A stretch of DNA of 64,000 nt from Hoeflea_A sp965204935 (GCF_965204935.1 NZ_CBDBFO010000002.1); one strand, 5' to 3'. Positions 37,276 to 45,545 are shown, counted from the first letter of the stretch. Notes: generated by a model from the letters alone, not told the origin. Numbers and translations are program-made.

Positions 37276-38238
37276 TTACCGCGGTTTCTTGCCGAAGACG
37301 CGGACATATTCATCTACACCGCCCCGGGCGAGCGCATCGGCCTGCTTGACCCATTCCTCGCGTTCGATGCGGCCCTTGAACTTCAGGAAGCCATCGACCC
37401 AGGCGCGCTCTTCTTCTTTCCAGCCGGCGATCTGCTCGAATTTGAAGATCCCGATGGAATGGAGCACCGTCTCGATCTTTGGACCGACGCCGGACAGCAT
37501 CTTCAGGTCATCCTTGTCCTCGGGCTCTTCCATCGCGGCCGGTTGCCTGCCCTCGGGCTGGGCTGCCGGTGCAGCGGCTTCTGTCGGCTTTGCAGCCGGC
37601 TTCTTAGCGCTGGCCGATGAAGCCGCGGCTCCATCCTTGAGGGTCGTCAGACCGCCAATCGGTGCTGAAAGGTGCCGGCCATTTTGGGGACCAGGCACAA
37701 CAGTGTCGCCCTCTCCCGCTTCGAACTTGTCTATAATGTCCGCCAGTTGCTCCGGCGTCAGATCCTCATAGGCGTCCTTGAAGATCATCACCATCGGCGC
37801 ATTCACGCAGGCCCCCTGGCACTCGACCTCTTCCCAGGAAAGCGTGCCGGCCTCGTTGGTCTCGAACGGCTGCGCGTTGATCTTGCTCTTGCAGACGCGG
37901 ATCAGCTCCTCGGAGCCGCGCAGCATGCACGGCGTCGTGCCACACACCTGAACGTGAGCCTTCGTTCCGACCGGCTTGAGCTGGAACTGGGTATAGAAGG
38001 TCGCGACTTCCAACGCCCTGATATAGGGCATCTGCAACATGTCGGCGACGTGTTCGATGGCGGCCCGCGTCACCCATCCCACCTGTTCCTGCGCACGCAT
38101 CAGCAGCGGTATGACCGCCGACTGCTGACGGCCCTTAGGATATTTCCTTATGGTCGCCTTTGCCCAAGCGGCATTGTCGCGGCTGAATTTGAACTCATCC
38201 GGCTGGACGGTATCTTCTGCAAGACGGCGGACGGACAT
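37276..38238 (-). CDS. nuoE: NADH-quinone oxidoreductase subunit E with C-terminal extension
   Basis: 320 residues, against about 160-210 in most bacteria. The N-terminal about 195 residues form the thioredoxin-like [2Fe-2S] N1a domain, with ligands in CGTTPC and CQGAC. An Ala/Pro/Lys-rich linker (about 197-240) leads to about 80 extra residues that begin DLKMLSGVGPKIE, a helix-hairpin-helix-like motif, and continue IGIFKFEQIAGW. Such extensions occur in other rhizobial NuoE proteins; their role is unknown. It starts 2 bases after the small exported protein. Confidence 0.94.
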   Translation of the reverse strand: MSVRRLAEDTVQPDEFKFSRDNAAWAKATIRKYPKGRQQSAVIPLLMRAQEQVGWVTRAAIEHVADMLQMPYIRALEVATFYTQFQLKPVGTKAHVQVCGTTPCMLRGSEELIRVCKSKINAQPFETNEAGTLSWEEVECQGACVNAPMVMIFKDAYEDLTPEQLADIIDKFEAGEGDTVVPGPQNGRHLSAPIGGLTTLKDGAAASSASAKKPAAKPTEAAAPAAQPEGRQPAAMEEPEDKDDLKMLSGVGPKIETVLHSIGIFKFEQIAGWKEEERAWVDGFLKFKGRIEREEWVKQADALARGGVDEYVRVFGKKPR

Positions 38239-38240
38239 TC

Positions 38241-38498
38241 TTACTCGTTTCCACTATTGATGGCACGGCACCGCGAATTGTTTACCGTAACGAACTCGCA
38301 TGCATAGGCCGACTCGTCCTTTTGCAGCAGCACGACATACTGGCTGCCATTCGGGGCCATGGCCTTGATCTCGTATCCATCCTGAAGCAGGGCTTTCATG
38401 TTGGTGCCCGTTCCGCTTGACGACTGCGCACTTGCCAGCTGCGCCGTGCCCGCAAGCAAAGCCACGCTCAGGACTGTTTTCAGGATCGTTCTGGTCAT
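38241..38498 (-). CDS. Small exported protein within the nuo operon
   Basis: 85 residues. A clear Sec signal (MTRTILKTVL... ending ASAQ, cleavage about residue 24-25) is followed by a mature part of about 60 residues with just two cysteines (C67, C77), which could form a disulfide. The start overlaps the nuoD stop by one base (TAATG), and the stop lies 2 bases before nuoE, so it is embedded in the operon. It resembles no known complex I subunit. It may be an assembly or accessory factor, but that is inferred from position only. Confidence 0.75.
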   Translation of the reverse strand: MTRTILKTVLSVALLAGTAQLASAQSSSGTGTNMKALLQDGYEIKAMAPNGSQYVVLLQKDESAYACEFVTVNNSRCRAINSGNE

Positions 38499-39688
38499 TA
38501 TCGGTCCACCTCTCCGAAGACGATATCGAGGGAGCCCAAGATCGCGGAAACATCTGCCAGCATGTGATTGCGGCAGATGAAGTCCATCGCCTGAAGATGC
38601 GCATAACCCGGCGCCTTGATCTTGCATCGATAAGGTTTGTTGCTTCCGTCGGAAACAAGATAAACGCCGAATTCCCCTTTCGGCGCCTCGACCGCGGCAT
38701 ACACCTCGCCTTCCGGCACGTGATAGCCCTCGGTGTAGAGTTTGAAATGGTGGATCAGCGCCTCCATCGAGCGCTTCATCTCGCCGCGCTTGGGCGGCAC
38801 GATCTTGCCGTCGGTCGACGATACCGGGCCGGTCCTGTGCTGGCCGAGAAGCCGCTCGACGCATTGTTTCATGATCTTGACCGACTGGCGCATCTCCTCG
38901 ACACGAATGAGGTAGCGGTCGTAGCAATCGCCGTTCTTGCCGATCGGAATCTCGAAGTCGAGATCGTTGTAGCACTCATAGGGCTGCGACCGGCGCAGGT
39001 CCCAGCGCGCCCCGGAGCCGCGCACCATGACGCCCGAGAAGCCCCATGCCCAGCATTCATCGAGCGTGACCACGCCGATATCGACATTGCGCTGCTTGAA
39101 GATGCGGTTGTCCGTCAGCAATCCCTCGATGTCGTCGCAGACCTTGAGGAACGGATCGCACCATTTGCCGATATCTTCGACCAGCTCGGCCGGCAGATCC
39201 TGATGGACGCCGCCGGGCCGCACATAGGCAGAGTGCATCCGCGCACCGCAGGCGCGCTCGTAGAACACCATCAGCTTTTCACGTTCCTCGAAACCCCAGA
39301 GCGGTGGCGTCAGCGCGCCGACATCCATGGCCTGCGTCGTCACGTTCAACAGATGCGAGAGTATCCGGCCGATTTCCGAGTAAAGCACCCGCACGAGCTG
39401 GCCGCGCATCGGAACTTCCAGCTCGAGAAGTTTCTCGACCGCCAGGGCAAAAGCATGCTCCTGGTTCATCGGTGCGACGTAGTCGAGCCGGTCGAAATAC
39501 GGAACTGCCTGTAGATAGGTCTTTGTTTCAATTAATTTTTCAGTGCCGCGATGCAGCAGACCGATATGCGGGTCGACGCGTTCGACGATCTCGCCATCAA
39601 GCTCGAGCACCAGCCGCAGGACGCCGTGCGCCGCAGGGTGCTGTGGACCGAAATTGATGTTGAAATTCCGTACGCTGTGTTCGGTCAT
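38498..39688 (-). CDS. nuoD: NADH-quinone oxidoreductase subunit D
   Basis: 396-residue 49-kDa subunit that forms the quinone pocket with NuoB. It has the hallmark opening FNINFGPQHPAAHGVLRLV and the conserved His and Tyr of the quinone site (GPQHPAAH; VPYFDRLDY). NuoC and NuoD are separate genes here, unlike the NuoCD fusion of E. coli. Confidence 0.97.
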   Translation of the reverse strand: MTEHSVRNFNINFGPQHPAAHGVLRLVLELDGEIVERVDPHIGLLHRGTEKLIETKTYLQAVPYFDRLDYVAPMNQEHAFALAVEKLLELEVPMRGQLVRVLYSEIGRILSHLLNVTTQAMDVGALTPPLWGFEEREKLMVFYERACGARMHSAYVRPGGVHQDLPAELVEDIGKWCDPFLKVCDDIEGLLTDNRIFKQRNVDIGVVTLDECWAWGFSGVMVRGSGARWDLRRSQPYECYNDLDFEIPIGKNGDCYDRYLIRVEEMRQSVKIMKQCVERLLGQHRTGPVSSTDGKIVPPKRGEMKRSMEALIHHFKLYTEGYHVPEGEVYAAVEAPKGEFGVYLVSDGSNKPYRCKIKAPGYAHLQAMDFICRNHMLADVSAILGSLDIVFGEVDR

Positions 39689-39692
39689 CGGT

Positions 39693-39800
39693 TTATTCCT
39701 GCCTGCCCTGCCCGCTGGAAGATATCGCGCGTGCCTGCACCCCGGTCAGTTTTTCCGTGTCGTCGACAAAACCGCAACTGTCGGGCTTCTCGTCGGTCAT
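39693..39800 (-). CDS. Possible 35-residue peptide between nuoC and nuoD
   Basis: A 35-codon frame (ATG 39800 to TAA 39693) starts MTDEKPDSCGFVDDTEKL and ends four bases before nuoD. It fills most of the 135-base nuoC-nuoD gap. It is acidic and polar with one Cys, no membrane segment and no strong ribosome binding site. It might be a leader or coupling peptide for nuoD, or simply chance. Confidence 0.3.
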   Translation of the reverse strand: MTDEKPDSCGFVDDTEKLTGVQARAISSSGQGRQE

Positions 39801-39823
39801 GTCCGATCACATTCAACACCGGG

Positions 39824-40426
39824 TCAGCCTTCAGCCTTTTCATCGCCGGGCAGCACATATTCGGCACTCTCCCAAGGCGACAGAAAATCGAAATTCCGGA
39901 ACTCCTGCTTCAGCTGGACGGGTTCGTAGACGACCCGTTTGACCTCGTCATCGTAACGAACCTCAACAAAGCCGGTCGTCGGGAAGTCCTTTCTCAGCGG
40001 ATGCCCCTCAAAACCGTAATCCGTCAGGATGCGACGAAGGTCCGGGTGACCGGTGAACAGGATCCCGTACATGTCATACGCTTCGCGCTCGAACCAGTCG
40101 GCACCGGGAAAGACCGGCGTTGCGGAGGGAACGGTTTCCTCCTCGCCGACCTCGAGCTTCACTCGTATGCGCATGTTCTGGCGCGGAGACAAAAAGTGGT
40201 AAACCACGTCGAAGCGGCGCATCCTCGATGGCCAGTCGACGCCGCACAAGTCGGTAATGTTGACGAACTGGCACTGCGCATCGTCCCGCAAAAAGGTCAG
40301 CAACGAAAGCACATTCTCCGGCGTTGTGCCGACGGTCAGCTCACCGTATCGGACCTCCGAGGTCGTAATGCACTCGCCCTTACGCTCCGCCAGATAGGAC
40401 GCAAGTTCGTTCAGCGCTTCACTCAT
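39824..40426 (-). CDS. nuoC: NADH-quinone oxidoreductase subunit C
   Basis: 200-residue 30-kDa subunit with the conserved C-terminal segments EREAYDMYGILFTGHPDLRR and GHPLRKDFP. The start at 40426 (MSEALNEL) gives the usual family length; the longer open frame runs into nuoB. It lies 14 bases after nuoB. Confidence 0.95.
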   Translation of the reverse strand: MSEALNELASYLAERKGECITTSEVRYGELTVGTTPENVLSLLTFLRDDAQCQFVNITDLCGVDWPSRMRRFDVVYHFLSPRQNMRIRVKLEVGEEETVPSATPVFPGADWFEREAYDMYGILFTGHPDLRRILTDYGFEGHPLRKDFPTTGFVEVRYDDEVKRVVYEPVQLKQEFRNFDFLSPWESAEYVLPGDEKAEG

Positions 40427-40440
40427 GGAACCGGTTTCTC

Positions 40441-41022
40441 CTATCGCTCGATGGTCCCGGTGCGGCGGATCTTCTTCTGAAGCAGCAGGACACCGTACAA
40501 GAGCGCCTCCGCCGTCGGCGGGCAGCCGGGAACGTATATGTCGACAGGGACAACACGATCGCAGCCGCGAACCACCGAGTAGGAATAGTGGTAGTAGCCG
40601 CCGCCATTGGCGCAGGAACCCATGGAAATGACGTATCGCGGTTCGGGCATCTGGTCGTAGACCTTGCGCAGGGCCGGCGCCATCTTGTTGGTCAGCGTTC
40701 CTGCGACGATCATCACATCGGATTGCCTGGGTGACGCACGTGGCGCAAAGCCGAACCGCTCCGCATCGTATCGGGGCATTGACATCTGCATCATCTCCAC
40801 GGCGCAGCATGCCAGGCCGAAGGTCATCCACATGAGCGATCCCGTGCGCGCCCAGTTGATCAGTTCATCGGTTGACGTGACGAGGAAGCCCTTGTCGGCC
40901 AACTCATTGTTGATTTCACCGTAGAATGGATCATTTGTCCCCGCCGGCTTGCCCGTCGCCGGATCCAGGATACCGCGCGGTTGCGGCGCAACCAGCGTGG
41001 AGCTGCCGTCGCCTACTGCCAT
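40441..41022 (-). CDS. nuoB: NADH-quinone oxidoreductase subunit B
   Basis: 193-residue subunit that binds cluster N2. The ligands are the tandem cysteines in LACCAVEMM plus those in GSCANGGG and VPGCPP. ATG 41022 is preferred over ATG 41043 because GGGAG precedes it at normal spacing and the overlap with nuoA is then only 10 bases. Confidence 0.95.
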   Translation of the reverse strand: MAVGDGSSTLVAPQPRGILDPATGKPAGTNDPFYGEINNELADKGFLVTSTDELINWARTGSLMWMTFGLACCAVEMMQMSMPRYDAERFGFAPRASPRQSDVMIVAGTLTNKMAPALRKVYDQMPEPRYVISMGSCANGGGYYHYSYSVVRGCDRVVPVDIYVPGCPPTAEALLYGVLLLQKKIRRTGTIER

Positions 41023-41378
41023 TCCAGCGCTCCCTTCTTCCACTCATAAACGAACCCGACCGTCAGTATTGCCAGGAACACCATCATCGACCAGAAACCG
41101 AACCAGCCGATACCACCGAAAGAAACCGCCCAGGGGAACAGGAAAGCCACTTCCAGATCGAAAATGATGAACAGGATCGCAACCAGATAAAACCGGACAT
41201 CGAACTTCATGCGTGCGTCATCGAAGGCATTGAAGCCACACTCATAGGCCGACAGTTTTTCCGAATCAGGCGCCTTGTAGGCAATCACGAACGGGGCGAT
41301 CAGAAGCGCTAGTCCGATTACCAGGGAAATGCCGAGAAAAACCACTATGGGGAGATATGAACTCAACAGTTCAGTCAT
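41013..41378 (-). CDS. nuoA: NADH-quinone oxidoreductase subunit A
   Basis: 121-residue membrane subunit with three helices and the conserved loop KLSAYECGFNAF and segment FLVAILFIIFDLEVAFLFPW-like. It is first in the nuo operon. AGGAAA sits about seven bases before the ATG. Confidence 0.95.
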   Translation of the reverse strand: MTELLSSYLPIVVFLGISLVIGLALLIAPFVIAYKAPDSEKLSAYECGFNAFDDARMKFDVRFYLVAILFIIFDLEVAFLFPWAVSFGGIGWFGFWSMMVFLAILTVGFVYEWKKGALEWQ

Positions 41379-41667
41379 CTTGGTTTCCTTGCTGTTTCAC
41401 GGCCGCTGCAGTCGCGAATGGTTCCAATGTGCCGGTTTACACATAAACCCCGCTCAGTCAACGCAAATGCCCCTCCCCAAACACATAAATGCGACGAATT
41501 GACCATTAGGAAAGTGCACTGCAAAAAATAGTCCGCAACAGCAGGAGCGATCCCCGATCCACCAGATCTGTCTTGCGGCATTTGCATCCGCCCGTGAAGG
41601 CTGGCCGAGAGCCGCCCGCAATACCTGCGATCCCTGTGGTGTGTGATCCGCTCCGGGTCATCAAGGC
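41379..41667 (-). promoter_or_regulatory. Upstream region of the nuo operon
   Basis: 289 bases before nuoA, without a supported gene. The best promoter candidate on the minus strand is TTGACT (41456-41461) with TAAACC (41434-41439), a 16-base spacer, about 55-60 bases before the start. The -10 match is weak. A 115-codon frame here has no family features. Confidence 0.35.
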
Positions 41668-41695
41668 AAAAAAAGCCCGCCGGGTCGCGGCGGGC
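41668..41695 (-). terminator. Terminator after the Lys/His-rich repeat protein
   Basis: Minus-strand 8-bp GC stem (arms 41675-41682 and 41688-41695) with a 5-base loop, followed by seven T residues (A at 41668-41674 on the plus strand). It ends the gene at 41762-43264 and insulates the nuo promoter. Confidence 0.85.
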
Positions 41696-41761
41696 AGTTT
41701 GTTTCGTGCGGGACGCCAGCACGTTTGACTGAGGTGCTGGCGTCTCTTGAGCGAAGCAGGA

Positions 41762-43264
41762 TTACCGGCAGATAAACGTTCCGTCGGGTTCCCGGAAGAC
41801 GGCGCAGTTGTTCAGGTCCAATTGGGCCTCTTCTACCACCGGCTCGGGACGATGCTTGCGCTTCTTGTACTTGCGCTTTTTCTTGTGCTTCTTGCCGTAC
41901 TTCTTCTTTTTCTTGTGATGTTTGTCGGCGTGTTTCTTCTTCTTTTTCTTGTCGTATTTGTGAGCGTGCTTCTTCTTCTTTTTGTCGTGATGCTTGTGAG
42001 CATGCTTCTTGCGCTTCTTGTCGTTCTCGTAGGCGAATTTGCGTTTTTTGCCACGCTCCAACTCTTCGCGGGGCTTGCGGCGATCGTTCTCCGCAAACTT
42101 GCGCTTATCCTTTTTGTCGAAACGATGCTTGTAGTGATGCTTGTTGGCATGACGCTTCCAGTTTTCATTGTTTCTGGAGCGACGCTCGCCTTCGCGCTTT
42201 GACTTCTTGCGATTGTTGTTCTCGCTGACTTTTTTGTCCTTGCGCTTGTCACCTCCACTGCGGCGCCGTTCCTTTTCTTTCTTTTCGGAACGATGCTTGT
42301 AGTGATGCTTGTTGGCGTGACGTTTCCAGTTTTCATTGTTTCTGGAGCGACGCTCGCCCTCGCGCTTTGACTTCTTGCGATTGTTGTTCTCGCTGACTTT
42401 TTTGTCCTTGCGCTTGTCCTTGTCTTCAGTACGGCGACGGTCTTCGTTGCGCGGACCTTCACGACGTTTTTTGTTTTCGCCGAATTTCTTGTCCTTGCGT
42501 TTGTCGCCTTCACCGCGGCGCCGTTCCTTTTCTTTCTTTTCGGAACGATGCTTGTAGTGATGCTTGTTGGCATGATGCTTCCAGTCACCACTCTTCTTGT
42601 TGCGACGGCTTTGTTCGCCGTCATTCCTGCGATCGCGGTTCTTGTTCTTGTTGTACTTGCCTGGCGTGCGGGCATCATTGCCCCAACCGCCGTGCTTGTT
42701 GTGGCGGCCATTGCGGCTGTAGCGACCTTTGTCACCACGATCCCGCTTGCCAAAGTTCAGGGTGCCGTCTTCATTGACACTTGGACCCTTTTTACCGTGA
42801 TGGCCCTTGCCGTGTTTGCCGTTTCCGCGGTCACGGCCCCGGTTGTTGCGGCCTTGTTCGTTGTTACGGCCACGGTTATTGCGACCCTGTTCGTTGTCAC
42901 GGCCCCGATTGTTGCGACCCTGATCGTTGTCTCGGCCCCGATTGTTGCGACCCTGATCGTTGTCACGGCCACGGTTGTTGCGGCCCTGATCGTTATCGCG
43001 GCCGCGGTTATTGCGGCCTTGCTGATCGCCTCGGCCATCACCACCGGTTGAGGCGCTGGCAGAACTTGAACTGCTCGCGGAACTTTCTCCTCCACCGGAG
43101 GCTCCGCTGCCGCCAGAGGCTCCGCTGCTCCCAGAGCTTTCCCCGCTCTCGGAGCCGCTCTCGCTTGCTAGGGCTATACTAGGCCATACTACAGCATGCG
43201 CCGCGCCAAACAGCACGGCAGCTGCCAGCATGGCCGGCAGCTTCAATCGCCTGGAAAACTTCAT
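41762..43264 (-). CDS. Exported Lys/Arg/His-rich repeat protein
   Basis: 500 residues, strongly biased in composition. Order: a signal peptide (MKFSRRLKLPAM..., cleavage probably near residue 24 or 34); a Ser/Gly/Glu stretch (35-75); six copies of an 11-residue unit QGRNNRGRDND (82-147); a basic linker; three units opening with W-K-(R/H)-H-A-N-K-H-H-Y-K-H-R (about 228, 313, 369), two of them in 56-residue repeats; a Lys/His-rich stretch (about 405-470); and a non-repetitive tail with acidic VVEEAQ and two cysteines (CAVFREPDGTFIC). Start ATG 43264 has AAGGGGAG upstream. No catalytic domain is visible. It could bind polyanions, metals or the cell surface; none is shown. A strong terminator follows. 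Confidence 0.75.
   Translation of the reverse strand: MKFSRRLKLPAMLAAAVLFGAAHAVVWPSIALASESGSESGESSGSSGASGGSGASGGGESSASSSSSASASTGGDGRGDQQGRNNRGRDNDQGRNNRGRDNDQGRNNRGRDNDQGRNNRGRDNEQGRNNRGRNNEQGRNNRGRDRGNGKHGKGHHGKKGPSVNEDGTLNFGKRDRGDKGRYSRNGRHNKHGGWGNDARTPGKYNKNKNRDRRNDGEQSRRNKKSGDWKHHANKHHYKHRSEKKEKERRRGEGDKRKDKKFGENKKRREGPRNEDRRRTEDKDKRKDKKVSENNNRKKSKREGERRSRNNENWKRHANKHHYKHRSEKKEKERRRSGGDKRKDKKVSENNNRKKSKREGERRSRNNENWKRHANKHHYKHRFDKKDKRKFAENDRRKPREELERGKKRKFAYENDKKRKKHAHKHHDKKKKKHAHKYDKKKKKKHADKHHKKKKKYGKKHKKKRKYKKRKHRPEPVVEEAQLDLNNCAVFREPDGTFICR
42121..42418 (-). repeat. 130-bp direct repeat, period 168 bp
   Basis: 42121-42250 and 42289-42418 are direct copies, differing at about three positions by eye. 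A partial third copy starts near 42541. The 168-bp period equals 56 codons, so copy-number change keeps the reading frame. It encodes the W-K-R-H-A-N-K-H-H units of the repeat protein. Confidence 0.85.
42824..43021 (-). repeat. Six tandem 33-bp repeats
   Basis: Six consecutive 33-bp units encode QGRNNRGRDND and close variants (last units NNE and DRG). The near identity at DNA level suggests recent slippage or unequal crossing-over, in frame. Confidence 0.88.
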
Positions 43265-43897
43265 GGCACTCCCCTTTCACGCTTCCCATCGCGTGGCCTC
43301 CCCGCTGCAGAACGCTAAATTCTTTGCTTTTTCAACAATTAATTTCCGCCTGACAATTTATATCAACTCTAAGTATTCTATAAGTCAATATTGATGAGCG
43401 TTATTATTTGTGATATTGAAATAGATAAAATTTTAATCAAATTTTATAAATATTATTATTGATTTATACTTCTCTATAAATGATGCTGCCACATTAATGC
43501 CTCAAATCGGAATTGAGGCCGCTTTTCAACATCTTGCCGCAAACAGCGAAGAATACAGTTGAGAGTGGCATTGTTGGCGCTGGATGAAGAGTACGGAACG
43601 ATGGGCGTTCAGCCGCTGGTTGAAAAAAATCTTCCGCAATTTTTGATTGCGCCAAAGCAAATGCAGAAAAACAGCTTACGGGAACACACTGATCTCAATA
43701 ACGATCAGCCGTTCTACTCACCGTCAATGGCTGTAATCTTGCTGTCAGTCCCAAGCCGAGGGTCATCTGCGTTCAGGACCCACCCTCCCGCATAATCGCT
43801 GACAAGCGTTTTGAGCGTCGAATGGGGCTAGCCCGTCCTGCTCCACGGAACACATCCGGCGTAGACAACGAAACATCTGGAAGATTGAGGAGATGAG
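43265..43897. other. AT-rich upstream region of the repeat protein and gap to tRNA-Asp
   Basis: 633 bases without a supported gene. 43310-43500 is strikingly A/T-rich compared with the GC-rich surroundings. On the minus strand, TTGACT (43383-43388) and TGATAT (43360-43365) with a 17-base spacer are a possible promoter of the repeat protein, about 95 bases before its start. A 78-codon plus-strand frame at 43559-43795 has no family features and a weak TTG start. Confidence 0.45.
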
Positions 43898-43974
43898 TGG
43901 CGCGAGTGACGGGGCTCGAACCCGCGACCTCCGGCGTGACAGGCCGGCACTCTAACCAGCTGAGCTACACCCGC
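43898..43974 (-). tRNA. tRNA-Asp (GTC)
   Basis: 77-nt cloverleaf on the minus strand. The acceptor GCGGGTG (43968-43974) pairs with CACTCGC with one G-U pair. The D-arm begins TAGCTCAG, the anticodon GTC is at 43938-43940, the T-loop is TTCGAGC, the discriminator is G and CCA is encoded. It diverges from tRNA-Val. Confidence 0.95.
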
Positions 43975-44185
43975 GCTTGGCTTTGCAAGTCTGCAAAACG
44001 TGAGCGGTGGATTAAGCTGTTCCCCCGATCCTGTCAAGCACTCATCCGGTGCTTTTATTGCAATAGAGCGACAAATTTCTGCTCGGGACCAAAGACCCCG
44101 GCGCGCGACAAAAACTTTGCCGCATGCACGTCTTTTTTCTTGCACTCATCGGGCGAAGCGCATAAACGGTGCCAAGATTTTCCAA

Positions 44186-44261
44186 GGGCGGTTAGCTCAG
44201 CTGGTAGAGCGCCTCGTTTACACCGAGGATGTCGGGAGTTCGAGTCTCTCACCGCCCACCA
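44186..44261 (+). tRNA. tRNA-Val (TAC)
   Basis: 76-nt cloverleaf. The acceptor GGGCGGT (44186-44192) pairs with ACCGCCC (44251-44257), the D-arm is TAGCTCAG, the anticodon TAC is at 44219-44221 in loop TTTACAC, the discriminator is A and CCA is encoded. It lies 212 bases from tRNA-Asp on the opposite strand. Confidence 0.95.
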
Positions 44262-44396
44262 TCAATCTCAAATTTTTCACCCCTTTCACTCCGGCATAAT
44301 GGACAATGCTGGCCTGCGGCCTGTTGCGCTCGAAGCGCCAAGGGTGTTTGTTCGCCTGGCCCGTTCGCATGAACGGCGACGGCTGAAGGAGTATCC

Positions 44397-45545
44397 ATGC
44401 CGCAGAAGCACCGCATCGCCAGGATCGAAGCGCTGGCGTATCGCTGCCCTGTCGAGAGGCCGGTGGACACATCCTTCGGGCGCATGTCGGACCGGCCGGC
44501 TGTTTTTGTGCGAATTGAAGCAGATGATGGCTGTTTCGGATGGGGCGAGGTTTTTGCAAACTGGCCCGCAGCCGGCGCCGAACACCGGGTAAATCTGATC
44601 GAACGAGACATCGGGCCGATAGTGCTCGGCCAAGCGGTTGAGGACCCGGCCGTTTGTTTCCGCCGCCTCGGTGCACAAACCCGATTGACGGCTTTGCAAA
44701 GCGGCGAATGGGGACCGTTCAGGCAGGTCATTGCCGGCATTGACACCGCGCTATGGGATCTGAAAGCCCGGGCAGCCGGGCTCCCGCTGCGCCGCTTTCT
44801 TGAACCGCGCGCGAAGGACCGGGTCCCGGCATATGCGAGCGGAATTCACATCGATGCGGCGGAACGCGCATTCGCGCTGGCGCGCGACGAGGGCTTCAGG
44901 GCGTTCAAGGTCAAGGTCGGCTTCGAACTGCGGCAGGATGCAGAGCGGCTGCGTTTGCTGGCTCGACAGGTTGGTGAAGACGAAATTCTCCTTGCCGACG
45001 CCAACCAGGCGTTCGATGTGTTCGAGGCTGAGGCCTTTCTTTCAACGCTCAGGGAAACCCGGCTCGGCTGGTTTGAAGAGCCTGTGGCGGCCGATACGCC
45101 GGTGTCGGATTGGAAAGAGCTAGCCGCGTCGACGCATATACCGCTGGCCGGCGGAGAAAACCTTGCCGGCTCTGACGCATTCGCCGAGGCAATCGCAGCT
45201 GGCGCGCTCAAGGTCATTCAGCCGGACGTCGCCAAATGGGGCGGCATCACCGGTTGCCTGCAAGTAGCCCGGGCAGCAATGGCGGCCGGCGCGGTTTACT
45301 GTCCCCATTTTCTTGGCGGTGGAGTTGGTCTTGCGGCCTCGGCAGAACTGCTCGCTGCCGTGGGCGGTGACGGATTGCTTGAATATGATGTCAATCCCAA
45401 TCCGCTGAGGGAAGCGTTCGGGTTCCCGGAACTGGACCCTGGGACCGGCACATACACAACGACCCCGGGGCCCGGATTGGGTATAACCGCGCTGCCACGG
45501 GACATCGAACAACATATCACCCACCGGATTGCCCTGAAGGTTTGA
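44397..45545 (+). CDS. Mandelate racemase/muconate lactonizing enzyme family protein
   Basis: 382-residue enolase-superfamily enzyme of the MR subgroup. All expected active-site positions are present: KVK (K171, K173), metal ligands D201, E227 and E254 (LADANQ, WFEEP, AGGEN), and the Asp-His dyad D277 (QPDVAK) and H304 (CPHFLGGG). It should abstract the alpha-proton of a carboxylate, as racemase or acid-sugar dehydratase; the substrate is unknown. The GMC oxidoreductase follows after 54 bases on the same strand, so they may form a catabolic pair. Confidence 0.85.
   Translation: MPQKHRIARIEALAYRCPVERPVDTSFGRMSDRPAVFVRIEADDGCFGWGEVFANWPAAGAEHRVNLIERDIGPIVLGQAVEDPAVCFRRLGAQTRLTALQSGEWGPFRQVIAGIDTALWDLKARAAGLPLRRFLEPRAKDRVPAYASGIHIDAAERAFALARDEGFRAFKVKVGFELRQDAERLRLLARQVGEDEILLADANQAFDVFEAEAFLSTLRETRLGWFEEPVAADTPVSDWKELAASTHIPLAGGENLAGSDAFAEAIAAGALKVIQPDVAKWGGITGCLQVARAAMAAGAVYCPHFLGGGVGLAASAELLAAVGGDGLLEYDVNPNPLREAFGFPELDPGTGTYTTTPGPGLGITALPRDIEQHITHRIALKV

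Noticed and set aside
42548..43051. Open plus-strand frame of 167 codons, very hydrophobic, opposite the repeat protein
   Set aside because: Its Val/Ala/Thr-rich run is the exact antisense of the Arg/Asn/Asp repeat codons. It has no ribosome binding site and no family pattern, so it is a shadow.
43559..43795. 78-codon frame between the repeat protein and tRNA-Asp
   Set aside because: Starts at a weak TTG, no Shine-Dalgarno and no recognisable pattern; it could be chance in a short gap.
43898..44261. Integrated element at the tRNA pair
   Set aside because: I looked for an integrase or a duplicated tRNA 3' end nearby and found neither inside the window.
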